DNA of 64,000 nt from NCBI GenBank assembly GCA_009746045.1, contig RPFO01000253.1:1748888-1812887 (forward strand). The letters are read 5' to 3'. Position 1 is the first letter of the stretch. Every line of letters starts with the position of its first letter. The translations under genes were made by a program, and so were the position numbers. Origin of the DNA: Mesostigma viride (lineage: Eukaryota > Streptophyta > Mesostigmatophyceae > Mesostigmatales > Mesostigmataceae). Below, in pieces: positions 53,789 through 63,875 of this stretch. Below the pieces are notes generated by a model that saw only the letters and a list, made by a program, of their open reading frames with translations, had not been told where the DNA came from and searched no databases.

Positions 53789-54205
53789 ATGTCGCTCACT
53801 CAGATGGCGAGGACCATGCGTTCGGACGGATATGAGAGACTCGGTCGGTCGGCCGCCGCCGTTCCCGTTCCCGCCGCGCCCGCCGCACCGGACTTCCCCA
53901 TGGAGTTCCCGGAATCGACGCCGCAACCAGCGCCGTACGTCGACGCCCCGTCGCGCCAACCCTCGACTCACATCGTCGGGTCTGCGGTCGTCGAGGGGAG
54001 GAAGTCGGCGTATTCCGTCGTCGCGGCTCTCGCGGGCGTGTCGGTGACGATCGGCGTGTTGAAATTCGCGCCCGAAAGGTTTCCCCGGTGGTTCGAGAAC
54101 CGCGACACGGGGAGGGTCGACAAGATCCGAGTGAACGTCGCGGGGATCGTGTCCGGGATCGTGACGTACGGCATCGTCCTCATGGTCATGAATTTCCGAA
54201 AGTGA
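53789..54205 (+). CDS. Two-span membrane protein, copy 1
   Basis: A 138-residue protein. A Pro/Ala-rich N-terminal half (VPVPAAPAAPDFPMEFPE) is followed by two hydrophobic segments, about 76-92 (SVVAALAGVSVTIGVLK) and 118-135 (VAGIVSGIVTYGIVLMVM), with a basic loop. It looks like a virion membrane protein. An identical copy lies at 59695-60111. Confidence 0.55.
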   Translation: MSLTQMARTMRSDGYERLGRSAAAVPVPAAPAAPDFPMEFPESTPQPAPYVDAPSRQPSTHIVGSAVVEGRKSAYSVVAALAGVSVTIGVLKFAPERFPRWFENRDTGRVDKIRVNVAGIVSGIVTYGIVLMVMNFRK

Positions 54206-54248
54206 CGCGTTTTAATGAGTCGTTTTATAATAAAGGAATACGGTTAAG

Positions 54249-54512
54249 ATGCAAGAAGACGAGTACCAGCAGACGAGGTTCGAACTCGTGAACCGAATTT
54301 CGGAATGCAGACAAGCGGCGCGCGATTTGAGACGGAAGATGGGACTCCCCGACGTCCGTCACGCGGACGTGCCCGCCAACGACGAGACGGATCCCGTCCG
54401 GCGGAGGGCGAGAGGTATCGAGATACTCAGAGACCGGCTCGACACCGCTCACGACGACCTCGTCCTTCTGCAAAGGAAGTATCGCGTGTTCGTTCACTCG
54501 CAATTGCAATAA
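54249..54512 (+). CDS. Small coiled-coil-like protein, copy 1
   Basis: An 87-residue, highly charged protein (FELVNRISECRQAARDLRR ... EILRDRLDTAHDDLVLLQ) with heptad-like spacing of hydrophobic residues, suggesting a coiled coil. The stop TAA is overlapped by AATAAA (54508-54513). Identical copy at 60155-60418. Confidence 0.5.
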   Translation: MQEDEYQQTRFELVNRISECRQAARDLRRKMGLPDVRHADVPANDETDPVRRRARGIEILRDRLDTAHDDLVLLQRKYRVFVHSQLQ

Positions 54513-54528
54513 ATGTCAGGTGGGTGTA

Positions 54529-55066
54529 ATGGATACCAACAACGAATCCGAGCCCGTCGTCAACATCAACGTGTTGGTGGACAGCAAGAAGGAGTACGTC
54601 GACCAGTTGGAGCGCGGTCTGACCGACCCCGTGTTCCAAGCGTTGAAGAGGATGGTGATGGACGCGATCAACGTGTCTCAGCAGGCGAACATGGACCCGA
54701 TCTCCGCGTTCGTGCAGCTCGTCGAGGAGATCCCGGAATGGACGCCCGAGATCGTCGAAGAGGAGACCGAGCACGTCATGGAGAAGATCCCCTACTTGCG
54801 GGACCTGTTGAAGGCCTATTTCGTGTGCACCAGCATGATCATGGGGTCCATCCGCATGTCCAAGGACCCGAACCAGACGATGCGCGTGCGGGTGCCGACC
54901 CCCCCCGTTTCGTGCACATGGTCATGAAGAGTCTGGGGTCGGAGATCGTGGACGACGTGGACCATTTCCTCGTTGAGGTCGACGGCGGGAATTACAAACT
55001 GAATCGGCGTCACGCCTTCGACGCGATCCGAGAGGCCGTCAAGAACACCGTCCACGAACTCATGCC
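54529..55066 (+). pseudogene. Helical viral protein, frameshifted and interrupted, copy 1
   Basis: The frame from 54529 runs to a stop at 54927, but the family-like sequence continues in another frame (FVHMVMKSLGSEIVDDV) after a run of eight C at 54899-54906; nine C would join the parts. The gene then breaks at 55066 where the retroelement begins with AGTTAG. The visible protein is helical (AFVQLVEEIPEWTPEI) and resembles the protein at 41878 in layout. No function known. Identical copy at 60435-60972, shift included. Confidence 0.6.
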
Positions 55067-55566
55067 AGTTAGATGAGATGCTTAGGCTGACACACGGATT
55101 TCCGGACTGCGCGCCGCGTATTGCCTACCGCGGCTGAGCGGGACACCTCAGTACAGTACGGCAGGGTGTACGGTACTGAGGTGTCATGTGGACCGATGTG
55201 CGGTTAGTGCCAGACTGTTCCTAGGTGCTAGATCGACCCGCCAGGTCCGGTGTAGCCGGGCCTGACGGGCCGAGTCTTAGCTGGTTGCTAGTGACGTGGT
55301 CGCATGGCATTGCAGTGTACAGTTGTCCACTGGTCGTGTGCTGCAGGTAGCACCGCCATAGGCATATAGGCGTAGCACTGGGGAGTGCCACAGCACCCGA
55401 GTTTGCCCAGTTCCATTCTGAGCCCTCAGCTTTCATCGCTCTCTCCTTGTATTATTGTAATACAATCATCATTCGCTTTCAGCTTCAGCAGTTGTTCGTC
55501 GTTCCTAGTCTCCATCCAACTTGGACTGAAAAGTTCGATATTTTTTTTTACAAGCAAAAAAAAGAT

Positions 55567-57185
55567 ATGGCTTCCAACAACGGCAACAACGGCAACAACA
55601 ACAAGGGGAAGGCGCCTGCCAGGCGCACCTCACCACGACTTTCGCCGCCCTCCACCAACGATGCGAGGGTGACGCCCAACGTCCCCTTCCGCACGGTGGT
55701 CGCCGACCACCCAGGCGTCGGACCCGCAGGTGGGGCCCGGCGCCCGGGGAATGGCGAGCGGTCGTCCGTTTGCCATAGGCGGTTCGTCCGCCATGGCACC
55801 TGGGGGGCAGGTCCCCCGGGCACGCAATTCCCCCGTCGCAGGTGACGGGGGTCGTGAGCGGAGTGATTCCTCGAGGAGGATGGCGAGGTGCCGCCTGCGA
55901 GGCCTCGGCCTTCGCTCGAGCTTCGTCGCAGACACCTGCGACGTCTGGCAACCTTTCCGTGGGCCGACAGATGGCCACCATGGACATTGACCGGTATGGG
56001 GAACATGTTCCGCCCCCGGTCGCGTTCGGGCGCCCACCCCATTTTCTCCCCCTTGGGGAGGACGACATCCCGGCGTTCATTGCGGTGAACGGCCGGATCA
56101 TGCACCAACGTTTTCAGTTGCTTCCAGATGAGCAGATCCATGCGATAGAGATTCATCGGGTGCACACGCTGATCGAGGGGCGTCTTAGGATGCAGATCCC
56201 ACTGGTTCAGGTGGCAGTTTGGCTGTGGTGTTTCGCCAATCGGCCGAGGCACAACCCCGGCACTGTTGATCAGTGGGCGTCCAGGCAGCGTCAGAGAGAG
56301 GCGCTGCGCGTGGTCGCCAGACCGGAGATCCAGCTGACTCCGTTGGGGCCGTGGCCCCAAGTCACGCCAGTTGGCTGGGGCCCGGATCGGCGTGAGGCGG
56401 CTGCGATGCCGCCTGCGACGGGGCGCGGGGCGGCAGACGCCCCCAACACGCCCATGGGTGGTGAAGCCACCCAGGACCCTCTGGCAGGTCAGAGGGTCCA
56501 ACCTCAGCCGCAGGCTCCCTCGCCCAGCGTGGGGGGCCAGGTGGCTGAGGAGGCCACCGGGGTCGCAGGGACCCCGGCGGCGACACAAGCGCCCGGGGTC
56601 GCAGGGACCCCGGCAGCGACGCCGGCGCCTCCGGCGCTGGCGGGGGATGCAGCCCCCATGGAGGGTGTCACGGACACCTCCAGCGGCTCTGGGGGGCAGG
56701 CCCCCACTAGTCGCAACAAGGACAAGTCCCTGGCAGGGCCGGAGGGGCCCCAGGGTCCCACCGCAGCTGGGCAGCAACCAGCACTGCTGGAGGGCGACCT
56801 GCAAGGTCGCGACTTCATCACCCTGCGTGATGAGGCCGTGTGGCGTACCATACAGACCGCCACAGCCTCCTTCCGTGGGCTGGCCGACCGGAGCCAGCAG
56901 CTGCACGTCGCGGAGGCGGGCAGCCTGGTGTGTGCAATCATCACGCACATACTGGGCTTGCCCAACCTCCATGCAGACACACGCAGGGTGTGTGACGACC
57001 TGCTGCCTGCCCTGCAGGCTCTCCTCTCAGGGAGGAGGGTGCAGGGCAGCAGGGTGGTCTGGTGCGCTCCTGGAGCTCCTGCACAATGCCATCCTGAGGG
57101 GCGGGTAGGTGGCTGCCTACCTGGCTGCATCATGATTTTACTAACCCTACTGACGATGAGTGTCCCTCTCTCCCACCTTCCATGA
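55567..57185 (+). pseudogene. Degenerate 5' coding region of the element, copy 1
   Basis: Starts MASNNGNNGNNNKGKAPARR and is then split over at least two frames (stop at 55845, then 55842-57185). It contains Ala/Pro/Gly repeats such as GVAGTPAATQAPGVAGTP. The corresponding region is absent from the third element, which lost it with its LTR. No known domain; likely an N-terminal extension of Gag. Confidence 0.45.
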
Positions 57186-57251
57186 TTGGGAGGAGGCCCG
57201 CAGCAGGAGGCGGGAAGTGACACACACTCACACCCCCACCCAGCCCCCCCT

Positions 57252-57923
57252 ATGTTGTCTAACCCTCCTACACAGCCCATGTTTGCCCATCCTGCTCAGC
57301 TCACTCAAGTAGCACTTCCCTCTCAGCAGGTCTCTCCTGTGAATGCTGCAGCAGCAACACCATCTTCTCCCTCTCCCCCTGCATCCCCCTCTAGGTTGCC
57401 CACTTACAATGAAAACCGTCCTGTGGATAGGATTAATGTCAGGGGGCTGCCTGAGGGGTATACTAGGGAGCAGGGGAATCATGCACTTCTCTCTCTGCAG
57501 CTGGCTAGGGAGGAACTGAATGTCAAGAATTGGTTTGGATCTCTCATGCAGGGGGATTTCTACCATCAGTCCTCTTCTCAGATTCAGAATCTCATTCTTG
57601 TCTTCCAGCGTAGGTATCCCAAGTGGCAGGACACGCAGGCTAGGGCAGTTTGGGAGGCTTTCATGAAGGAGCTAACTGACCTCCTCTCCACCCCCTCATC
57701 TGTGGACATATATGGGGCATTCAGGTGGGTAGAGGAATACAGGGTCACATCAGTGGACTATGTGGCTGAGACAAAGAAATATGAGCTAGCCATCAAAGCA
57801 CGTCCTGATGTCCAGCAGCTAGATCACAAGTTCTTGCTGCGTTCTTTCCTTGAGAAACTCAAACTTGACAAAAACACCTACGCTATGCTTGCCACAGGAT
57901 GGCAAAGTACTGGGAGGACATGA
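57252..57923 (+). CDS. Gag of the element, copy 1
   Basis: Starts MLSNPPTQPMFAHPAQL. The body (NWFGSLMQGDFYHQSSSQ, YPKWQDTQARAVWEAF, LDHKFLLRSFLEKLKL) matches the third element's gag. After LATG the frame shifts at about 57898 into the frame starting 57899, where MAKYWEDMKEALDYIKLAL continues the protein, so a one-base indel separates two parts of one gag. Confidence 0.6.
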   Translation: MLSNPPTQPMFAHPAQLTQVALPSQQVSPVNAAAATPSSPSPPASPSRLPTYNENRPVDRINVRGLPEGYTREQGNHALLSLQLAREELNVKNWFGSLMQGDFYHQSSSQIQNLILVFQRRYPKWQDTQARAVWEAFMKELTDLLSTPSSVDIYGAFRWVEEYRVTSVDYVAETKKYELAIKARPDVQQLDHKFLLRSFLEKLKLDKNTYAMLATGWQSTGRT

Positions 57924-58213
57924 AGGAGGCATTGGATTATATCAAGCTGGCCTTGGCTCCCCTTAGCCAGGGGGCCATGGGCACCTCTGTAAAGAGGGTC
58001 AGGGGGGAAGAGAGGGAGGAGGAGGATAGGGAGAGGGAAGACAGGAGCAAGAGACCTGTCACTATGGCAGAAGTCAAGTCCCTGCTGGGACAAATGTTTA
58101 AGGGCAAGGGCAAGGGCAAGGGCAAGGGCAAGGGCAGGGGCTGGGGCAAGGGCAAGGGTAAGGGGCAGTCTCCCTCCAAGGGGGGCAGCTCCAGCAACAA
58201 CAACAACAACAGT

Positions 58214-58267
<54 letters not shown>

Positions 58268-59557
58268 AACAACAACAACAACAAGAAGCAGGACAAGGAG
58301 GACAAGTCTTCTCAGCGGTGCACCCGCTGTGGCATGAAGTACCACCTGCGGCCCACCTGCCGCAAGAACGTGGACGAGCTGGGGCATTTGGACGTCCTGT
58401 GCCACAAGTGCCACGGGCCGCCCCACGGTGACCCCAAGGACTGCAAGCGGCCTCCTCACGGCAAGAAGTGTGAGTCTCCCTCTCATGCTGGCTTGAGTGT
58501 GCCTGCTTCACCTCTTTCATCTGCATGCCCCACTGTCAGAGCAGTGAGCAGTTCTGGAAAGGTGCTACAGCTGGTTTCAGAAGATTATGTCTCTAAACCA
58601 ACCTTCACATCTATGGTTCCCAAGGTGTGCAGAGTGTCCCCCTCAGAGGATGCTCATATCAGTTTTCAGGAGCTTGCTTTGCAGTTGCATTTCCTTTATG
58701 GGCATGAAGTGAGTGCAGAGGTGGTGGCAGCAGCAATAGGGGGGGCAGCACTCAGACGTGCATGCCAGGTGGTCAGATCCCACTGCCAGCATTGTCAGTT
58801 CAATGCACCCAAACCCCCTAAGTGGCATGTAGCTACCCCACCTAAGAGCAAGGGCAGGGTGGTAGGAGATGTCTTTCATATCAAAGGACAATCTTACTTG
58901 GCACTTAAAGATGCATGGTCAAGGTACACAACCATTGAACCATTACCTGGAATGGACAAGACACAGTTGCTCAGGGCTCTCTTGATTGCTCAGGCCAGGT
59001 ACTACCCTGTGGAGGCATTGTTACTGGATCAGCAGTTCACGTGTCTTGCCAATGAACCAGGGTGTGAGGCTATTGATCTGGCTGGGCTAGAAGATCATGA
59101 GAGGCAAGGCATTATTGAAAGGGCCATCAGGTCCATTAAAACCCTTGTAGCCAAAGAAGATGGCAATCTGCTGGCTGACAGTGGGTCATATGCTGACAGA
59201 GCTCTGTGGTCCACCAGGTTGTGCCAAGTCCTCAACAGGAGGCCACTCATGAAAACCCCACAAGGGGTGGTCATTACACCAGATGGATTGCATGCAGGCA
59301 TTTATCCACCTGAGGTACTAGCCTTATACAACGCACAGCGAGCACAGACAGCTAGCAGGTTAGCTGTCAAGGATGCAAAGCATCCACGTCCCACCTTCAA
59401 AGAAGGGGATCAGGTCCTATTCTACAAGGAGTCGGGACTAGGCAAGGTGGGTACCTGGCATGGGCCAGCCACCATCCTAAAATTTAACACCACTGGCAGG
59501 ACAGTGTTAGTTAAACACAATGACACGGGCAAGATTCACAGGTGTCGGCCGCGATAG
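57899..59557 (+). CDS. Gag C-terminus, zinc knuckle and integrase, copy 1
   Basis: A 552-codon frame. After the end of Gag come the KGKGKGKG tract (about 58099-58160), a poly-Asn run from an AAC microsatellite (58192-58283), a zinc-binding cluster CTRCGMKYHLRPTC with CHKC behind it, and an integrase with HFLYGHE ... HCQHC and the DDE residues in GDVFHIKGQ, LLLDQQF and GIIERAIRS. No protease lies between knuckle and integrase, unlike ordinary copia elements. The last five codons are viral sequence from the duplication junction. Confidence 0.7.
58192..58283. repeat. AAC microsatellite encoding poly-Asn
   Basis: Nearly pure (AAC)n of about 30 units within the gag C-terminus. Confidence 0.85.
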
Positions 59558-59646
59558 AACCGGACTGGGGACCGGACAGCCCGTGTCGGATGTCGCCCAA
59601 GCGTCCGTGGGATCTCGACGCTCCCGACTTTTGCAGCTACGATTGA
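59544..59646 (+). pseudogene. Duplicated 3' end of the 53183 gene
   Basis: Repeats 53638-53740. Only the last 33 codons or so are present, fused behind the integrase fragment, so it cannot make the full protein. Confidence 0.8.
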
Positions 59647-59694
59647 CGCGTTCACACGGCCGCAACTTTTAGGGAGGTGTACCGTATAATACCG

Positions 59695-60111
59695 ATGTCG
59701 CTCACTCAGATGGCGAGGACCATGCGTTCGGACGGATATGAGAGACTCGGTCGGTCGGCCGCCGCCGTTCCCGTTCCCGCCGCGCCCGCCGCACCGGACT
59801 TCCCCATGGAGTTCCCGGAATCGACGCCGCAACCAGCGCCGTACGTCGACGCCCCGTCGCGCCAACCCTCGACTCACATCGTCGGGTCTGCGGTCGTCGA
59901 GGGGAGGAAGTCGGCGTATTCCGTCGTCGCGGCTCTCGCGGGCGTGTCGGTGACGATCGGCGTGTTGAAATTCGCGCCCGAAAGGTTTCCCCGGTGGTTC
60001 GAGAACCGCGACACGGGGAGGGTCGACAAGATCCGAGTGAACGTCGCGGGGATCGTGTCCGGGATCGTGACGTACGGCATCGTCCTCATGGTCATGAATT
60101 TCCGAAAGTGA
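59695..60111 (+). CDS. Two-span membrane protein, copy 2
   Basis: Same 138 residues as the gene at 53789-54205, with the same upstream TATAAT. Both could be expressed. Confidence 0.55.
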   Translation: MSLTQMARTMRSDGYERLGRSAAAVPVPAAPAAPDFPMEFPESTPQPAPYVDAPSRQPSTHIVGSAVVEGRKSAYSVVAALAGVSVTIGVLKFAPERFPRWFENRDTGRVDKIRVNVAGIVSGIVTYGIVLMVMNFRK

Positions 60112-60154
60112 CGCGTTTTAATGAGTCGTTTTATAATAAAGGAATACGGTTAAG

Positions 60155-60418
60155 ATGCAAGAAGACGAGTACCAGCAGACGAGGTTCGAACTCGTGAACC
60201 GAATTTCGGAATGCAGACAAGCGGCGCGCGATTTGAGACGGAAGATGGGACTCCCCGACGTCCGTCACGCGGACGTGCCCGCCAACGACGAGACGGATCC
60301 CGTCCGGCGGAGGGCGAGAGGTATCGAGATACTCAGAGACCGGCTCGACACCGCTCACGACGACCTCGTCCTTCTGCAAAGGAAGTATCGCGTGTTCGTT
60401 CACTCGCAATTGCAATAA
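60155..60418 (+). CDS. Small coiled-coil-like protein, copy 2
   Basis: Same 87 residues as the gene at 54249-54512, including the stop-overlapping AATAAA. Confidence 0.5.
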   Translation: MQEDEYQQTRFELVNRISECRQAARDLRRKMGLPDVRHADVPANDETDPVRRRARGIEILRDRLDTAHDDLVLLQRKYRVFVHSQLQ

Positions 60419-60434
60419 ATGTCAGGTGGGTGTA

Positions 60435-60972
60435 ATGGATACCAACAACGAATCCGAGCCCGTCGTCAACATCAACGTGTTGGTGGACAGCAAGAAGGAG
60501 TACGTCGACCAGTTGGAGCGCGGTCTGACCGACCCCGTGTTCCAAGCGTTGAAGAGGATGGTGATGGACGCGATCAACGTGTCTCAGCAGGCGAACATGG
60601 ACCCGATCTCCGCGTTCGTGCAGCTCGTCGAGGAGATCCCGGAATGGACGCCCGAGATCGTCGAAGAGGAGACCGAGCACGTCATGGAGAAGATCCCCTA
60701 CTTGCGGGACCTGTTGAAGGCCTATTTCGTGTGCACCAGCATGATCATGGGGTCCATCCGCATGTCCAAGGACCCGAACCAGACGATGCGCGTGCGGGTG
60801 CCGACCCCCCCCGTTTCGTGCACATGGTCATGAAGAGTCTGGGGTCGGAGATCGTGGACGACGTGGACCATTTCCTCGTTGAGGTCGACGGCGGGAATTA
60901 CAAACTGAATCGGCGTCACGCCTTCGACGCGATCCGAGAGGCCGTCAAGAACACCGTCCACGAACTCATGCC
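60435..60972 (+). pseudogene. Helical viral protein, frameshifted and interrupted, copy 2
   Basis: Same sequence as 54529-55066, with the same eight-C run (60805-60812) and the same break at the AGTTAG element start. Confidence 0.6.
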
Positions 60973-61471
60973 AGTTAGATGAGATGCTTAGGCTGACACA
61001 CGGATTTCCGGCCTGCGCGCCGCGTATTGCCTACCGCGGCTGAGCGGGACACCTCAGTACAGTACGGCAGGGTGTACGGTACTGAGGTGTCATGTGGACC
61101 GATGTGCGGTTAGTGCCAGACTGTTCCTAGGTGCTAGCTCGACCCGCCAGGTCCGGTGTAGCCGGGCCTGACGGGCCGAGTCTTAGCTGGTTGCTAGTGA
61201 CGTGGTCGCATGGCATTGCAGTGTACAGTTGTCCACTGGTCGTGTGCTGCAGGTAGCACCGCCATAGGCATATAGGCGTAGCACTGGGGAGTGCCACAGC
61301 ACCCGAGTTTGCCCAGTTCCATTCTGAGCCCTCAGCTTTCATCGCTCTCTCATTGTATTATTGTAATACAATCATCATTCGCTCTCAGCTTTCGCAGTTG
61401 TTCGTCGTCCCTAGTCTCCATCCAACTTGGACTGAAAAGTTCGATATTTTTTTTACAAGCAAAAAAAAGAT

Positions 61472-63129
61472 ATGGCTTCCAACAACGGCAACAACGGCAA
61501 CAACAACAAGGGGAAGGCGCCTGCCAGGCGCACCTCACCCCGCCTTTCGCCGGAGGGCACGCCCTCCACCAACGATGCGAGGGTGACGCCCAACGTCCCT
61601 TCCGCACGGTGGTCGCTGACCACCCAGGCGTCGGGGCCCGCAGGTGGGGCCCGGCGCCCGGGGATGGCGAGCGGTCGTCCGTTTGCCACTGGCGGTTCGT
61701 CCGCCATGGCACCTGGGGGGCAGGTCCCCCGGGCACGATTCCCCCGTCGCAGGTGACGGGGGTCGTGAGCGGAGTGATTCCTCGAGGAGGATGGCGAGGT
61801 GCCGCCTGCGAGGCCTCGGCCTTCGCTTGAGCTTTCGTCGCAGACACCTGCGACGTCTGGCAACCTTTCCGTGGGCCGACAGATGGCCACCATGGACATT
61901 GACCGGTATGGGGAACATGTTCCGCCCCCGGTCGCGTTCGGGCGCCCACCCCATTTTCTCCCCCTTGGGGAGGACGACATCCCGGCGTTCATTGCGGTGA
62001 ACGGCCGGATCATGCACCAACGTTTTCAGTTGCTTCCAGATGAGCAGATCACGCGATAGAGGTTCATCGGGTGCACACGCTGATCGAGGGGCGTCTTAGG
62101 ATGCAGTCCCACTGGTTCAGGTGGCGTTTGGCTGTACTGTTTCGCCAATCGGCCGAGGCACAACCCCGGCACTGTTGATCAGTGGGCGTCCAGGCAGCGC
62201 CAGAGAGAGGCGCTGCGCGTGGTCGCCAGACCAGAGATCGCGCTGACTCCGTTGGGGCCGTGGCCCCAAGTCACGCCAGTTGGCTGGGGCCCGGATAGGC
62301 GTGAGGCGGCTGCGATGCCGCCTGCGACGGGGCGCGGGGCGGCAGACGCCCCCAACACGCCCATGGGTGGTGAAGCCACCCAGGACCCTCTGGCAGGTCA
62401 GAGGGTCCAACCTCAGCCGCAGGCTCCCCCGCCCAGCGTGGGGGGCCAGGTGGCTGAGGAGGCCACCGGGGTCGCAGGGACCCCGGCGGCGACACAAGCG
62501 CCCGGGGTCGCAGGGACCCCGGCAGCGACGCCGGCGCCTCCGGCGCTGGCGGGGGATGCAGCCCCCATGGAGGGTGTCACGGGCACCTCCAGCGGCTCTG
62601 GGGGGCAGGCCCCCTCTAGTCGCAACAAGGACAAGTCCCTGGCAGGGCCGGAGGGGCCCAGGGTCCCACCGCAGCTGGGCAGCAACCAGCACTGCTGGAG
62701 GGCGACCTGCAAGGTCGCGACTTCATCACCCTGGGTGATGAGGCCGTGTGGCGTGCCATACAGACAGCCACAGCCTCCTTCCGTGGGCTGGCCGACAGGA
62801 GCCAGCAGATGCACGTCGCGGAGGCGGGCAGCCTGGTGTGTGCAATCATCACGCACATCCTGGGCCTGCCCAACCTCCAAGAGGGCACACGCAGGGTGTG
62901 CGACGACCTGCTGCCTGCCCTGCAGGCTCTCCTCTCAGGGAGGAGGGTGCAGGGCAGCAGGGTGCGTCTGGTGCGTCTGGAGCTCCTGCACAACGCCATC
63001 CTGAGGGGGCGGGTAGGTGGCTGCCTACCTGGCTGCATCATGATCTTACTAACCCTACTGACGATGAAGTGTCCCTCTCTCCCACCTTCCATGATTGGGA
63101 GGAGGCCCGCAGCAGGAGGCGGGAAGTGA
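61472..63129 (+). pseudogene. Degenerate 5' coding region of the element, copy 2
   Basis: Starts MASNNGNNGNNNKGKAPARR like copy 1, with different frameshift positions (a stop at 61756), so the two copies have decayed, or been mis-sequenced, independently. The Ala/Pro/Gly repeats are retained. Confidence 0.45.
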
Positions 63130-63161
63130 CACACACTCACACCCCCACCCAGCCCACCCCT

Positions 63162-63875
63162 ATGTTGTCTAACCCTCCTACACAGCCCATGTTTGCCCAT
63201 CCTGCTCAGCTCACTCAAGTAGCACTTCCCTCTCAGCAGGTCTCTCCTGTGAATGCTGCAGCAGCAACACCATCTTCTCCCTCTCCCCCTGCATCCCCCT
63301 CTAGGTTGCCCACTTACAATGAAAACCGTCCTGTGGATAGGATTAATGTCAGGGGGCTGCCTGAGGGGTATACTAGGGAGCAGGGGAATCATGCACTTCT
63401 CTCTCTGCAGCTGGCTAGGGAGGAACTGAATGTCAAGAATTGGTTTGGATCTCTCATGCAGGGGGATTTCTACCATCAGTCCTCTTCTCAGATTCAGAAT
63501 CTCATTCTTGTCTTCCAGCGTAGGTATCCCAAGTGGCAGGACACGCAGGCTAGGGCAGTTTGGGAGGCTTTCATGAAGGAGCTAACTGACCTCCTCTCCA
63601 CCCCCTCATCTGTGGACATATATGGGGCATTCAGGTGGGTAGAGGAATACAGGGTCACATCAGTGGACTATGTGGCTGAGACAAAGAAATATGAGCTAGC
63701 CATCAAAGCACGTCCTGATGTCCAGCAGCTAGATCACAAGTTCTTGCTGCGTTCTTCCTTGAGAAACTCAAACTTGACAAAAACACCTACGCTATGCTTG
63801 CCACAGGATGGCAAAGTACTGGGAGGACATGAAGGAGGCATTGGATTATATCAAGCTGGCCTTGGCTCCCCTTAG
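63162..63875 (+). CDS. Gag of the element, copy 2
   Basis: Starts MLSNPPTQPMFAHPAQL, identical to copy 1 up to LLRS. A single T missing at about 63757 (TTCTTCC instead of TTCTTTCC) shifts the frame, so the frame ends in unrelated residues at 63875; the Gag sequence continues in another frame to the window edge. Confidence 0.55.
   Translation: MLSNPPTQPMFAHPAQLTQVALPSQQVSPVNAAAATPSSPSPPASPSRLPTYNENRPVDRINVRGLPEGYTREQGNHALLSLQLAREELNVKNWFGSLMQGDFYHQSSSQIQNLILVFQRRYPKWQDTQARAVWEAFMKELTDLLSTPSSVDIYGAFRWVEEYRVTSVDYVAETKKYELAIKARPDVQQLDHKFLLRSSLRNSNLTKTPTLCLPQDGKVLGGHEGGIGLYQAGLGSP

Larger units (their letters stand above)
53638..59543 (+). repeat. Tandem duplication unit 1 (viral segment plus retroelement)
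   Basis: The 5906-bp unit begins inside the 53183 gene and ends inside the integrase of the element inserted at 55067. The following sequence from 59544 repeats it. Viral bases 53638-55066 and 59544-60972 look identical, whereas the element halves differ at several sites. Confidence 0.85.
55067..59543 (+). mobile_element. Truncated gag-integrase retroelement, copy 1
   Basis: Starts AGTTAG, like the third element, right after viral CATGCC. The gag and integrase frames are 60-80 percent alike by eye to those of the third element, so it is a related family. It ends abruptly within KHNDTGKIHRC at 59543, where the viral segment resumes, so reverse transcriptase, RNase H and the right LTR are missing. 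The left LTR may span 55067-55521 (ending CCAACT) with a TGGACTG primer site next to it; this boundary is tentative. Frames in the 5' half are broken by several indels. Confidence 0.75.
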
